The position numbers and the translations under genes were made by a program. The notes under the pieces are model-generated. The model was not told where the DNA came from. It ran no database searches and was given only the letters and a program-made list of their open reading frames with translations. DNA of 49,870 bases. Origin: Chloroflexota bacterium (GTDB taxonomy: Bacteria > Chloroflexota > Dehalococcoidia > SZUA-161 > SpSt-899). The DNA is taken from assembly GCA_013203045.1 (NCBI GenBank), contig JABMQN010000016.1, positions 1 through 49,870 of the forward strand. The letters run 5' to 3'. This document shows positions 32,396 to 40,729 of this stretch, piece by piece (position 1 is the stretch's first letter; the number at the start of each line of letters is the position of its first letter).

Positions 32396-32472
32396 AGTCA
32401 CTAATTACTCAGGGCGATGCAAGAATAAGAATCCGTTTTGTCCACATAATCCTCGGCAAAGGAGATTCACAG

Positions 32473-34872
32473 TTGCAGGCTGTCACTATTACTCTAAATG
32501 GGGTTGAAGTAAGCGGCCATCCTGGAATGACCATCCTTGACCTGGCCCGTGAATCAGGCACTCACATTCCAACTCTATGCCATGATCCTCATCTTAAACC
32601 ATACGGTGCTTGCCGTATATGCATCGTAGAGGACGAACGTAACGGTGCTCTTTTAGCATCCTGTGTTGCTCCTATAGCACCGGGGATGGTGATTAATACC
32701 AAATCAGAAAAGGTTCTGGAGAGCCGTAAAACAATTGTTAAACTAATGCTCGCCAGTCATCCTGATACGTGCATGGTATGCGATAAAGGCAACCGTTGCC
32801 AGTTGCGTCAAATAGCTACTGATCTTGGGATTGGACTAATTGACTTGCAGAGAATTCCACACCCTGCAGTGATTCAGGAATTGAACCCGTTTATAGAGCG
32901 TGACCTCAGTAAATGTATCATGTGTGCCAAGTGTATCCGGGCGGATCAGGAATTAGTGGTTCAAGGTGCTATCGATTTCATAGATCGAGGCTTTGCCTCT
33001 CATCCGGCGACATTGGGAGATTTGCCACTTGAAAAATCTGTTTGTATGTTCTGCGGTACGTGTGTTTCCATTTGCCCCACTGGTGCCCTTTCTGAAACGA
33101 AAAGGGTTTTGAGCGGAACTGCGACAAAGGTAGTATCCACGGTTTGCTCTTTCTGTGGATGCGGGTGCAATATTAATCTTGAGGTTAGTGGCGATCGCAT
33201 AGTAAGAGCGCGACCGAAGGAAGAAAACTCACCTAATGGTATTACACTTTGTGCCAGAGGTACCTTTGGGTTTGATTATGTGCATAGTTCAGAAAGACTT
33301 ACTCAGCCTCTGATAAAGGTAGATGGTGAGTTTCAACCAGTTTCCTGGGAAGAGGCAATCAGCGCAGTTGCTCAGGGGTTTGACCAGACAAAAGGTGCCA
33401 ATGGAGCGGATAGTCTAGCGGTTTACGGATCATCGAAGTGTACGAATGAAGAAAACTATGTTTTGCAGAAGTTTGCTCGTGGTGTATTGGGCACGAATAA
33501 CATAGACAACGGTGGCAGCCTTTATGATTTTGCAACAAGAACGGGACTCGAGGGGTGTTTGCGTTTTCCGACCAGTACCAATCCGATTGACGATATTGAA
33601 CAATCGCAAGTAATCATGCTCATCGGGGCTGATCCTGTGATATCGAACCCGATTGTTGGGTACGCTATTAAACGGGCTGCAAAATACAACAACACAAAAC
33701 TGATCCTTATCAATCCCGCAGAAACCGATCTTGGTCTGTTTACGAACTTATGGTTACGTCCAGGCATAGACACTGACGATGTTCTAATCAACGGAATAAT
33801 AAAGGCAGTTTTTGATCAGGACCTGACCAACAAGGAATTTGCTACTGAGAAAACAGAGAACTTCGATACCATTTCGAAATCAATAGAGAAATATACACCG
33901 GAGCATGTTCGGGAAATTACCGATATCCCTGCCGAGGAAACTCTAAACGCGGCTCGGCTTTTCGCCGAAGCAAATAGTGCTACGATCATCGTTGGAACGG
34001 GAATAACACAAAGTCCTGTCGGCTCCAGAAGCATTCGTGCTCTGGCTAATCTGAGTTTGGTAACCGGAAACATTGGGAAGGGTGGCGGAGGGCTTTTATT
34101 GTTGCGAAGAGAAAACAATGCCCAGGGCGCAACTGATATGGGGTGTGTTCCCGATTTGTTGCCCGGTTACCAGAAAGTTCAAGGGAATTCCGGATTATCA
34201 GTCATTGAAATGATCGAGCAGGCGAAGTCGGGAAAAATTAAGGCAATGTACATTGTAGGGGAGAACCCCGTTGCGAATTTCCCAGATGAATCGAAGATAA
34301 CAGAAGCTCTTTCGTCCTTGGATTTTCTGGTTGTACAAGACCTATTCTTTACAGAGACGGCAAAACTGGCAAACATTGTTTTACCAGCAGCAAGTTTTGC
34401 AGAGAAGGATGGTACTTTCACCAATTTCGAACGCAGAGTTCAGCGCGTCAGGCAAGCTGTTGATCCGATAGGAGGTAGCTTACCGGATTGGCAGATTATA
34501 CAGAAAATAGCAGATGAGATGGGATCTGATATGAAATACGCCTCAGCAGAAGAGATCATGGCAGAGATAGGTGAAACGGTTCACATATATCGTGGAATTA
34601 ATTATGAAGAAATTGAATCCGGGGGAGTGTATTGGCCCAAGTCGGAAACTGATAGAGCCGGTACCAGACGCTTTTATGAAGATAGATTTCCTCGCGGGTA
34701 CGGAAGGCTTTCGGCAGAGGAATCTCAAATTTCAGCAGAAAGGGCTGAGAGTCAACTAACGATAAAACATCCATCAGGCAAAACACTCTATAGGTTCGGG
34801 AATGGAACTCGGAGTTCAAAATCGGCAAGGCTGGGTGCTATGACTCCGGAGACCTCTGAGGTTACAACTTAA
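32473..34872 (+). CDS. Formate dehydrogenase alpha/NuoG-like subunit lacking the Mo/W ligand
   Basis: The protein is 799 residues from a TTG start after AAGGAG. Domains: 2Fe-2S (Cys36, 47, 50, 64), His-Cys cluster (His96, Cys100, 103, 109), a 4Fe-4S motif with Asp158 in place of the fourth Cys, a full second motif (Cys191-201), then a molybdopterin oxidoreductase with CSFCGCGC and LCARG. Where formate dehydrogenases have (Sec/Cys)-His it reads L-Tyr351-Asp352-F. The second active-site Arg region (LRRENNAQGATDMG) is kept. The C-terminal pterin domain ends after about 40 residues. It probably has no formate activity and works as an electron-transfer scaffold. Confidence 0.85.
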   Translation: MQAVTITLNGVEVSGHPGMTILDLARESGTHIPTLCHDPHLKPYGACRICIVEDERNGALLASCVAPIAPGMVINTKSEKVLESRKTIVKLMLASHPDTCMVCDKGNRCQLRQIATDLGIGLIDLQRIPHPAVIQELNPFIERDLSKCIMCAKCIRADQELVVQGAIDFIDRGFASHPATLGDLPLEKSVCMFCGTCVSICPTGALSETKRVLSGTATKVVSTVCSFCGCGCNINLEVSGDRIVRARPKEENSPNGITLCARGTFGFDYVHSSERLTQPLIKVDGEFQPVSWEEAISAVAQGFDQTKGANGADSLAVYGSSKCTNEENYVLQKFARGVLGTNNIDNGGSLYDFATRTGLEGCLRFPTSTNPIDDIEQSQVIMLIGADPVISNPIVGYAIKRAAKYNNTKLILINPAETDLGLFTNLWLRPGIDTDDVLINGIIKAVFDQDLTNKEFATEKTENFDTISKSIEKYTPEHVREITDIPAEETLNAARLFAEANSATIIVGTGITQSPVGSRSIRALANLSLVTGNIGKGGGGLLLLRRENNAQGATDMGCVPDLLPGYQKVQGNSGLSVIEMIEQAKSGKIKAMYIVGENPVANFPDESKITEALSSLDFLVVQDLFFTETAKLANIVLPAASFAEKDGTFTNFERRVQRVRQAVDPIGGSLPDWQIIQKIADEMGSDMKYASAEEIMAEIGETVHIYRGINYEEIESGGVYWPKSETDRAGTRRFYEDRFPRGYGRLSAEESQISAERAESQLTIKHPSGKTLYRFGNGTRSSKSARLGAMTPETSEVTT

Positions 34873-34924
34873 CAAAATATTGCGAGAGAAACGGTAGTTG
34901 AACACTGAAGACGGGGTTTCGATT

Positions 34925-35410
34925 ATGAGCAATAACATAAATCCACCAGAAGTTGATCTGACTGTACTTGATGAGATAATTGAAAAATATAAAGGACAGC
35001 GTTGGTCACTTATCCCATTGTTGCAAGAAGTCCAGGAGAAGTTAGGATATATTCCACCTGAGGCGATTAAACAGATAGCAGATGGATTGGATATCTTTCC
35101 CAGCCAGGTTCAGGGCGTGATCAGCTTCTATACCGGTCTCTATACAACTCCACGAGGGAAAAATATAGTCAAAGTATGCAGAGGTACAGCCTGTCATGTG
35201 CGTGGCGGGAAAACGATATTGAAACTGGTTAAGCAGAACCTTGACCTTGAAGAAGGCGAAACATCACCGGATTTCGAATACACATTGGAAACTGTCGCCT
35301 GTATTGGTGTTTGTGCAATTGCACCCAATATGGTGATTAACAATGATAACTACGGTCAACTGAATCCAAAGAAAGTGACGCAGATATTTAGCTCTAGAGA
35401 TCAGAAATAG
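34925..35410 (+). CDS. NuoE-type 2Fe-2S subunit
   Basis: From the ATG at 34925 the protein is 161 residues; a TTG nine codons upstream is less likely. The helical N-terminus (LIPLLQEVQEKLGYIPPEAI) and thioredoxin-like 2Fe-2S domain with CRGTACHVRGG and CIGVCAIAP are standard. It is the second NuoE in the window. It lies 10 bases before the NuoF-GltD fusion and should dock on its NuoF half. Confidence 0.92.
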   Translation: MSNNINPPEVDLTVLDEIIEKYKGQRWSLIPLLQEVQEKLGYIPPEAIKQIADGLDIFPSQVQGVISFYTGLYTTPRGKNIVKVCRGTACHVRGGKTILKLVKQNLDLEEGETSPDFEYTLETVACIGVCAIAPNMVINNDNYGQLNPKKVTQIFSSRDQK

Positions 35411-35420
35411 AGGTTAATTT

Positions 35421-38400
35421 ATGAGCAAACCTCAATATACCGTTCTCGTTTGTAGAGGCACCGGGTGCGTTTCCGGAGGCGGAGATGCAGCTTACGAAGC
35501 TCTGAAAGCTGAAGTTGAGCGGCAGGGCGTTAAAAATGCCGTTATTGATTTTACCGGTTGTCATGGCTTCTGCCAGCAGGGTCCCAATGTAGTTATTGAG
35601 CCGGATGGCATTTTCTATACCATGGTTCAGCCAGAAGATGCCGAAGAAATCGTTGCTTCGCATTTCAAGGAAGGTAAGCCGGTCGAAAGGCTCTTCTACA
35701 TTGATCCGGTAAGTGGTAAGCCTGTTCCCCTTTACTCCCAAATCAATTTCTATGCCAAGCAGCAGCGGGTGGTTCTACGCAATTGCGGACGTATAAATCC
35801 GGAAAAAATCGAAGATTATGTGGAATGTGGTGGCTATCGGGCACTCAGAAAAGTACTGGCAACGATGACCCCGGAAGATGTGATCGCCGAGATAAAGACA
35901 TCTGGTTTGAGAGGACGTGGTGGTGCCGGGGCACCCACGGCTATGAAATGGCAGTTTTGTCACGATGCGCCGGGACCCACGAAATATGTTATCTGCAACG
36001 CTGATGAAGGCGATCCGGGTGCGTTTATGGATAGGTCCATTTTGGAGGCCGATCCCCACGCGATGCTGGAGGGGCTAACAATCTGTGGTTTTGCCACAGG
36101 AGCTAGTACTGGATATGTCTACGTTCGAGAAGAATATCCACTGGCAGTGAGCCGGGTGAAAATCGCACTGGACCAAAGCAGAAATAAGGGATTCTTGGGG
36201 AAAGATATCCTGGGCTCAGGATTTGATTTCGATATCATTATTATGGAAGGTGCAGGGGCCTTCGTATGTGGTGAGGAAACGGCATTAATGGCATCAATCG
36301 AGGGCAGGCGCGGCATGCCTCGACCGCGGCCTCCTTTCCCGGCCACTTCCGGTCTGGATGGAAAACCTTCCAATATCAACAATGTTAAGACTCTATGCGC
36401 TATCGCGGCGATTATTGATAATGGAGCGGAGTGGTTTGCAGGTATTGGCACCGAAAAAAGCACCGGTACGGCTGTCTTTGCTATAACCGGTAAAATAGCA
36501 AATAGTGGGCTTGTTGAGGTCCCGATGGGCACTCCGCTGAGGGATATCATTTTCGATATAGGGGGTGGTATTCCCCGCGAAAAGGAGTTCAAAGCCGTTC
36601 AAACGGGTGGGCCTTCCGGAGGTTGCATCCCGGCCCGTTTTCTGGATAGACCGGTGGACTATGATTCCCTGGCACAATTGGGTTCGATTATGGGTTCTGG
36701 CGGAATGGTGGTTCTCGACGAGAACACTTGCATGGTCGAAATCGCGCGCTATTTCCTGAGTTTCACTCAAGATGAGTCGTGTGGCAAATGTACGCCCTGC
36801 AGGCTGGGCACCCGTCAGATGCTGGAAATCCTCACCCGAATAACTCAGGGCAAAGGAGAAGAAGCTGATCTTGATAAACTACTCGACATTGCAAAAGTAG
36901 TGAAAACCTGTTCTTTATGTGGACTGGGGCAGACGTGTCCCAATCCTATTTTAACTACCATAAATTACTTCAAAGATGAATATGAGGCTCACATAAAGGA
37001 GCACAAGTGTCCGGCTGCTGTCTGTGATGCCCTGATGATCTCACCATGTCAGCATACTTGTCCGGTGGGAATCAATATTCCCAAGTATGTTGCAGCTATC
37101 GCTGAAGGGGATTATCAAAAATCAATTGATGTGATTCGTGAGAGGAATCCCTTCCCCTCAATTTGCGGTCGTATCTGCCATCATCCGTGTGAAGTCCGGT
37201 GCCGTCGTGGTGAATTGGATGAGTCGGTTGCTATTCGTTCATTAAAACGTTTTGCTGCTGATTGGTATTTTAAAAATGCTACTACAGATCCGGAACCGTT
37301 TCCTCGAACTCAGAAGGAAAAAGTGGCCATCGTTGGTGGCGGTCCTACCGGTCTTGCTTGCAGTTATTTCTTGGCCTCGATGGGATACGAGGCAACTGTT
37401 TTTGAAGCGCTTCCGCTCGGTGGTGGAATGCTTTCCGTTGCTATCCCGGCTTTTCGTCTTCCTGCAGAGGTTATACAGAAGGACATTGATTATATCGCTA
37501 AGAAAGGCGTAGAAATAAGGTACAATACACCGATAAATACAAATTACACTATTGATCATCTCAAAAACGAAGGATATAATGCTGTGTTCATTGCAGCCGG
37601 CGCTCAAAGGAGCCAGCGCGTAGGTATCCCCGGTGAAGTTGAAGGGATTGAAGGACTCTATTATGGGCTTCAGTTTTTAAGGGATGCCAAGATTGGTCGA
37701 CCTATAAAGGTCGGGAAGAAGGTCGCAGTTATAGGAGGCGGGAATGTAGCTCTGGATACTGCCCGAAGCGCGCTTCGTATGGGTGCCGAAGATGTAAATC
37801 TCTACTATCGCCGATCACGAAATGAGATGCCGGTGACCGAGGTGGAATACGACGAGGCCATAGCTGAGGGAATCAAGATGCATTTTCTGACCAGTCCAAC
37901 CCGCATCGTTAACGAGGGATGGCAGGTGTCTGGGTTGCAGTGTATTAAAATGGAACTTGGCGAACCGGATGACAGTGGTCGGCGGCGTCCAGTACCGATT
38001 GAAGGTTCAGATTCATTCATCGAAGCGGATACAGTGGTTGCCGCCGTTGGCCAGGCAGCTGACATGTCCTTCCTTCCGGCTGATAGTGCATTGGAGCGTA
38101 CTCGGTGGGAAACGTTGAGTGTTGATAGTAATACCCTGGCGACCAATATCCCCGGAGTCTTTGGCGGTGGCGATTTCGTAACAGGTCCGGGTATGGTTAT
38201 CGAAGCTATCGCTGCCGGACGCAGGGGAGCGATGGCAATTGAAAAATATTTCACAAAAGATGATACTCCGGTACGAATGTATGATCTAAGGAGTGAGATT
38301 TTCCGTGAAGCAGTGCCGGAAGAAGAAGCGGTAGAGGAGTGGAAGGCAGAGCCTCGAAGTGAAATGCCGATCCTTTCGCCGGAAGAACGAAGGACAAGTT

Positions 38401-38483
38401 TCAACGAAATAGAGCTTGGCTTTTCAGAAGAGAGAGCGCAGTTTGAAGCGAAACGGTGCCTGCGGTGTGACCTGGAAACGTAA
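35421..38483 (+). CDS. NuoF-GltD fusion: NADH dehydrogenase joined to glutamate synthase small-subunit-like flavoprotein
   Basis: At 1,020 residues this is a fusion. Residues 1-100 form a thioredoxin-like 2Fe-2S domain (CRGTGCVSGGG, CHGFC). Residues ~110-500 are NuoF (GLRGRGGAGAPTAMKW, CNADEGDPGAFMDR, SLBB, SCGKCTPCRLGT near 453). From ~540 a GltD-like half starts with CQHTCPVGINIPKYV and CGRICHHPCEVRCRRG (two 4Fe-4S clusters), then FAD-binding VAIVGGGPTGLACSY near 639 and a second nucleotide fold VAVIGGGNVALDTAR near 772. It can thus contact NADH through FMN and NAD(P)H through FAD, as expected of a bifurcating or transhydrogenating hub. Confidence 0.92.
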   Translation: MSKPQYTVLVCRGTGCVSGGGDAAYEALKAEVERQGVKNAVIDFTGCHGFCQQGPNVVIEPDGIFYTMVQPEDAEEIVASHFKEGKPVERLFYIDPVSGKPVPLYSQINFYAKQQRVVLRNCGRINPEKIEDYVECGGYRALRKVLATMTPEDVIAEIKTSGLRGRGGAGAPTAMKWQFCHDAPGPTKYVICNADEGDPGAFMDRSILEADPHAMLEGLTICGFATGASTGYVYVREEYPLAVSRVKIALDQSRNKGFLGKDILGSGFDFDIIIMEGAGAFVCGEETALMASIEGRRGMPRPRPPFPATSGLDGKPSNINNVKTLCAIAAIIDNGAEWFAGIGTEKSTGTAVFAITGKIANSGLVEVPMGTPLRDIIFDIGGGIPREKEFKAVQTGGPSGGCIPARFLDRPVDYDSLAQLGSIMGSGGMVVLDENTCMVEIARYFLSFTQDESCGKCTPCRLGTRQMLEILTRITQGKGEEADLDKLLDIAKVVKTCSLCGLGQTCPNPILTTINYFKDEYEAHIKEHKCPAAVCDALMISPCQHTCPVGINIPKYVAAIAEGDYQKSIDVIRERNPFPSICGRICHHPCEVRCRRGELDESVAIRSLKRFAADWYFKNATTDPEPFPRTQKEKVAIVGGGPTGLACSYFLASMGYEATVFEALPLGGGMLSVAIPAFRLPAEVIQKDIDYIAKKGVEIRYNTPINTNYTIDHLKNEGYNAVFIAAGAQRSQRVGIPGEVEGIEGLYYGLQFLRDAKIGRPIKVGKKVAVIGGGNVALDTARSALRMGAEDVNLYYRRSRNEMPVTEVEYDEAIAEGIKMHFLTSPTRIVNEGWQVSGLQCIKMELGEPDDSGRRRPVPIEGSDSFIEADTVVAAVGQAADMSFLPADSALERTRWETLSVDSNTLATNIPGVFGGGDFVTGPGMVIEAIAAGRRGAMAIEKYFTKDDTPVRMYDLRSEIFREAVPEEEAVEEWKAEPRSEMPILSPEERRTSFNEIELGFSEERAQFEAKRCLRCDLET

Positions 38484-38488
38484 AAGTA

Positions 38489-38922
38489 GCCACAGAGGCA
38501 CCGAGAAAAATAGTTGTGAATCGAACCGATTCAGGTTTATTGGGCCAAGTTACTGAAAGTATCATTGGATGTGCCATTGAAGTACATCGAAACTTGGGGC
38601 CGGGACTATTGGGATCGATTTATGAAAGTGCACTGTGTTATGAATTAAATGCGAATAACATACCTTTTGAGAGACAAGTTCAAGTACCTGTGATTTATAA
38701 AGGACAAAAACTGGGAGAGCATAGGCATGATATACTGGTCGAAAACCAGGTTATAGTGGAGTTGAAAGCGGTAGACAGAATGGATCCGATATTTGAAGCT
38801 CAACTCCTTTCATATTCGAGAGTAACAGGTAAAAAAGTGGGACTATTGATCAATTTCAATGTACCGGTATTGAAGAGGGGAATAAAAAGAATGATTCTCT
38901 AATTTCTCTGTGTCTCAGTGGC
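38489..38922. mobile_element. Element with 20-bp terminal inverted repeats carrying a GxxExxY gene
   Basis: The left end GCCACAGAGGCACCGAGAAA (38489-38508) matches the inverted right end TTTCTCTGTGTCTCAGTGGC (38903-38922) at 17 of 20 bases. The 434-bp unit holds exactly one gene, which starts 8 bases after the left repeat and stops at the edge of the right one. It separates NuoF-GltD from metV; without it those genes would be about 30 bases apart. I see no clear target-site duplication. Confidence 0.65.
38516..38902 (+). CDS. GxxExxY family protein (PD-(D/E)XK nuclease-like)
   Basis: The protein is 128 residues from a GTG start. It has the family layout: IIGCAIEVHRNLGPGLLGSI with YESAL, RQVQVPVIYKGQKLGEHRHD, ILVENQVIVELKAVDRM, and a C-terminal AQLLSYSRVTGKKVGLLINF. 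The family is named for G-x-x-E-x-x-Y, but here the Glu is Gly33 (codon GGA), while the Asp and E-L-K residues of the nuclease-like core remain. Its biological role is unknown. It has no evident link to the surrounding redox genes and appears to have arrived with its flanking inverted repeats. Confidence 0.85.
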   Translation: MNRTDSGLLGQVTESIIGCAIEVHRNLGPGLLGSIYESALCYELNANNIPFERQVQVPVIYKGQKLGEHRHDILVENQVIVELKAVDRMDPIFEAQLLSYSRVTGKKVGLLINFNVPVLKRGIKRMIL

Positions 38923-38945
38923 AATGTATCGCACGGGAGGAGAGG

Positions 38946-39590
38946 ATGAAATCGATTACCAAGCAGAAGGACTTTGAAGCTGTTAAGGAAATTTTAGAGC
39001 CGTTTGACCGGATTTTCATATTTGGATGCGGAACATGCACTACCATGACCCACACCGGTGGTGTCGAAGAAGTTGCCGAAATGTGTGGGAAACTTCAGGA
39101 ATTAGGAAAGCTGGTCACTGGTTCAACCGTTGTCCCCACAGCTTGCGATGAAGTTACAGAGGAAATCATGAAGCAGCATGGCCAGGCTATTGAGAACGCT
39201 ACGGCCATCCTGGTGATGTCATGTGCTCTGGGTGTGCAGAAAATAGCATCATATATTGAAAAACCCGTTATTCCTGCAGTGGATACCCTATTCATCGGAG
39301 TGGAAGATACCCCCGGCACTTTCAAGGAAGCATGCGATCAGTGTGGACAATGCATTATTGGCGAAACTGCTGGTATTTGTCCCATTACAGCTTGTCATAA
39401 AGGGCTGGTGAATGGCCCGTGTGGTGGAACAAGCAATGGGAAGTGTGAAGTCGATAAAGAGCGGGACTGTGCTTTTACCCTGATATATAATCGGCTGAAA
39501 ATTCAGGGCAGACTGGACCTGATGAAGAAATATCACGAACCCAAGAATTACCACGTGGAACCGCGACCGAAAGTGATCAAAGTCTCGTGA
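38946..39590 (+). CDS. metV: MetV, methylenetetrahydrofolate reductase C-terminal-type FeS/zinc subunit
   Basis: The ATG at 38946 follows GGGAGGAGAGG and gives 214 residues. It begins with FIFGCGTCTTMTHTGG and ends with a cysteine-rich block (CDQCGQCIIG, GICPITACHKGLVNGPCGGT, GKCEVDKERDC), the signature of MetV. In acetogens MetV binds MetF and links it to FeS/flavin modules that supply electrons. Here the upstream NuoE, NuoF-GltD and FdhA-like genes are the obvious source. It lies 109 bases before metF, with two hairpins between. Confidence 0.9.
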   Translation: MKSITKQKDFEAVKEILEPFDRIFIFGCGTCTTMTHTGGVEEVAEMCGKLQELGKLVTGSTVVPTACDEVTEEIMKQHGQAIENATAILVMSCALGVQKIASYIEKPVIPAVDTLFIGVEDTPGTFKEACDQCGQCIIGETAGICPITACHKGLVNGPCGGTSNGKCEVDKERDCAFTLIYNRLKIQGRLDLMKKYHEPKNYHVEPRPKVIKVS

Positions 39591-39594
39591 TGCA

Positions 39595-39659
39595 GGGGCA
39601 CATTTCAATGCGCCCTCATGGACATGCTGGAATTGGCGTATTAAGTTGACAATTCCAGC
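39595..39659 (+). promoter_or_regulatory. Two hairpins in the metV-metF gap
   Basis: The first hairpin pairs GGGC and CATT with AATG and GCCC (about 39597-39615). The second pairs GCTGGAATTG (39626-39635) with CAATTCCAGC (39650-39659), a perfect 10-bp stem. No T-run follows. They may tune metF expression or mRNA stability, or may be remnants of an inserted repeat. Confidence 0.5.
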
Positions 39660-39698
39660 GTGCATGTAGAATCTTGCAAAGGCAAGAGGAGAGAAACT

Positions 39699-40592
39699 AT
39701 GGCAAAAAGCTCTTTCAAAGAAGCGCTAGAGTCCGGCAAATTCGTAATCACCAGTGAGATTGGCCCTCCCAAGGGAACCAACATAGAGCCGATGTTGCAT
39801 CATATTGATCTCCTGAAGGATATCGTTGATGGCATAAATGTCACTGATCACCAGAGCTCAGTGATGCGTTTTCCGTCGATCGGCGGTTGCCTGGCTATTA
39901 AAGAGCGCGGTGGGGAACCAATTCTACAGATGACTTGCCGTGACAGAAACCGCATGGCGCTTCAGGCCGATCTTCTTTATGCCTACACAAGAGGGATTCG
40001 AAACGTTTTATGTCTCACTGGCGATGCTGTGCCAGTTGGGGATCATCCAACAGCCAAAGGTGTTTTTGATCTCGATTCTTCCCAGCTTTTACAGACAATC
40101 AGATTGCTGGAGTCAGGAAAAGACATGGGAGGGAATGATCTGAATGGGTCACCGGAGTTCTGCGCTGGGGCCATTGTTACACCGGAAGCAAATCCCATCG
40201 AACCGCAGTTAGCTAAATTTGAAAAGAAGATTGAAGCAGGTGCTGAGTTTATTCAGACCCAGGCGATTTACGATCTGGAAAATTTCGCCAAGTTCATGGA
40301 GTATGCTCGGCAGTTCAATGTCAAGATCATGGCCGGGATAGTTTTGCTGGTTTCAGCTAGGATGGCTAAATTCATGAATAACAATGTGCCAGGTATTTTC
40401 GTTCCCGACCATCTGATCGATGAACTAGCTGCCGCTCCCAAAGGAGAGGCCCTTAACACAGGTATTCGGATCGCCGGCAGGATGGTAAAGCAGCTTAAAG
40501 AACAAAACCTATGCGACGGTGTACACATTATGGCAATTGGAAAAGAAGAGGTTGTGCCGGATATTTTAGCGGCAGCCGGTATTCAAAAATAG
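39699..40592 (+). CDS. metF: Methylenetetrahydrofolate reductase MetF
   Basis: The ATG at 39699 follows AGAGGAGAG and gives 297 residues. The TIM barrel shows VITSEIGPPKGTN with the catalytic Glu, DGINVTDHQSS, a central VLCLTGDAVPVGDHP and FIQTQAIYDLENF. It reduces methylene-THF to methyl-THF in the methyl branch of the Wood-Ljungdahl pathway and binds FAD or FMN in the family. The operon with metV and the NADH modules suggests NADH-linked, possibly bifurcating, reduction. A strong terminator follows. Confidence 0.93.
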   Translation: MAKSSFKEALESGKFVITSEIGPPKGTNIEPMLHHIDLLKDIVDGINVTDHQSSVMRFPSIGGCLAIKERGGEPILQMTCRDRNRMALQADLLYAYTRGIRNVLCLTGDAVPVGDHPTAKGVFDLDSSQLLQTIRLLESGKDMGGNDLNGSPEFCAGAIVTPEANPIEPQLAKFEKKIEAGAEFIQTQAIYDLENFAKFMEYARQFNVKIMAGIVLLVSARMAKFMNNNVPGIFVPDHLIDELAAAPKGEALNTGIRIAGRMVKQLKEQNLCDGVHIMAIGKEEVVPDILAAAGIQK

Positions 40593-40618
40593 CAAATAGA
40601 TTTACATAAAATCCGTAG

Positions 40619-40646
40619 AGGGCGCGATTTATCGCGCCCTTTTTTA
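40619..40646 (+). terminator. Rho-independent terminator after metF
   Basis: AGGGCGCGAT (40619-40628) pairs perfectly with ATCGCGCCCT (40631-40640) over a two-base loop, followed by a run of six T. It closes the FdhA-like to MetF operon. Confidence 0.9.
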
Positions 40647-40729
40647 TATCATTTGATATTTGGCTCCGTTTGTGTTTTATTATTCTTGGTTTAGTAATTG
40701 AGTTCAGTAAATTGTAGGAGGATTTGACA

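Noticed and set aside
33500-33560. Possible in-frame TGA selenocysteine codon in the FdhA-like gene
   Set aside because: The frame is open throughout, and the codon at the Sec/Cys position is TAT (Tyr); no SECIS-like hairpin follows.
38481-38950. A simple transcription terminator pair around the GxxExxY gene
   Set aside because: The two flanking sequences are complementary over the whole gene length rather than each forming a local hairpin, and there are no T-runs, so terminal inverted repeats fit better.
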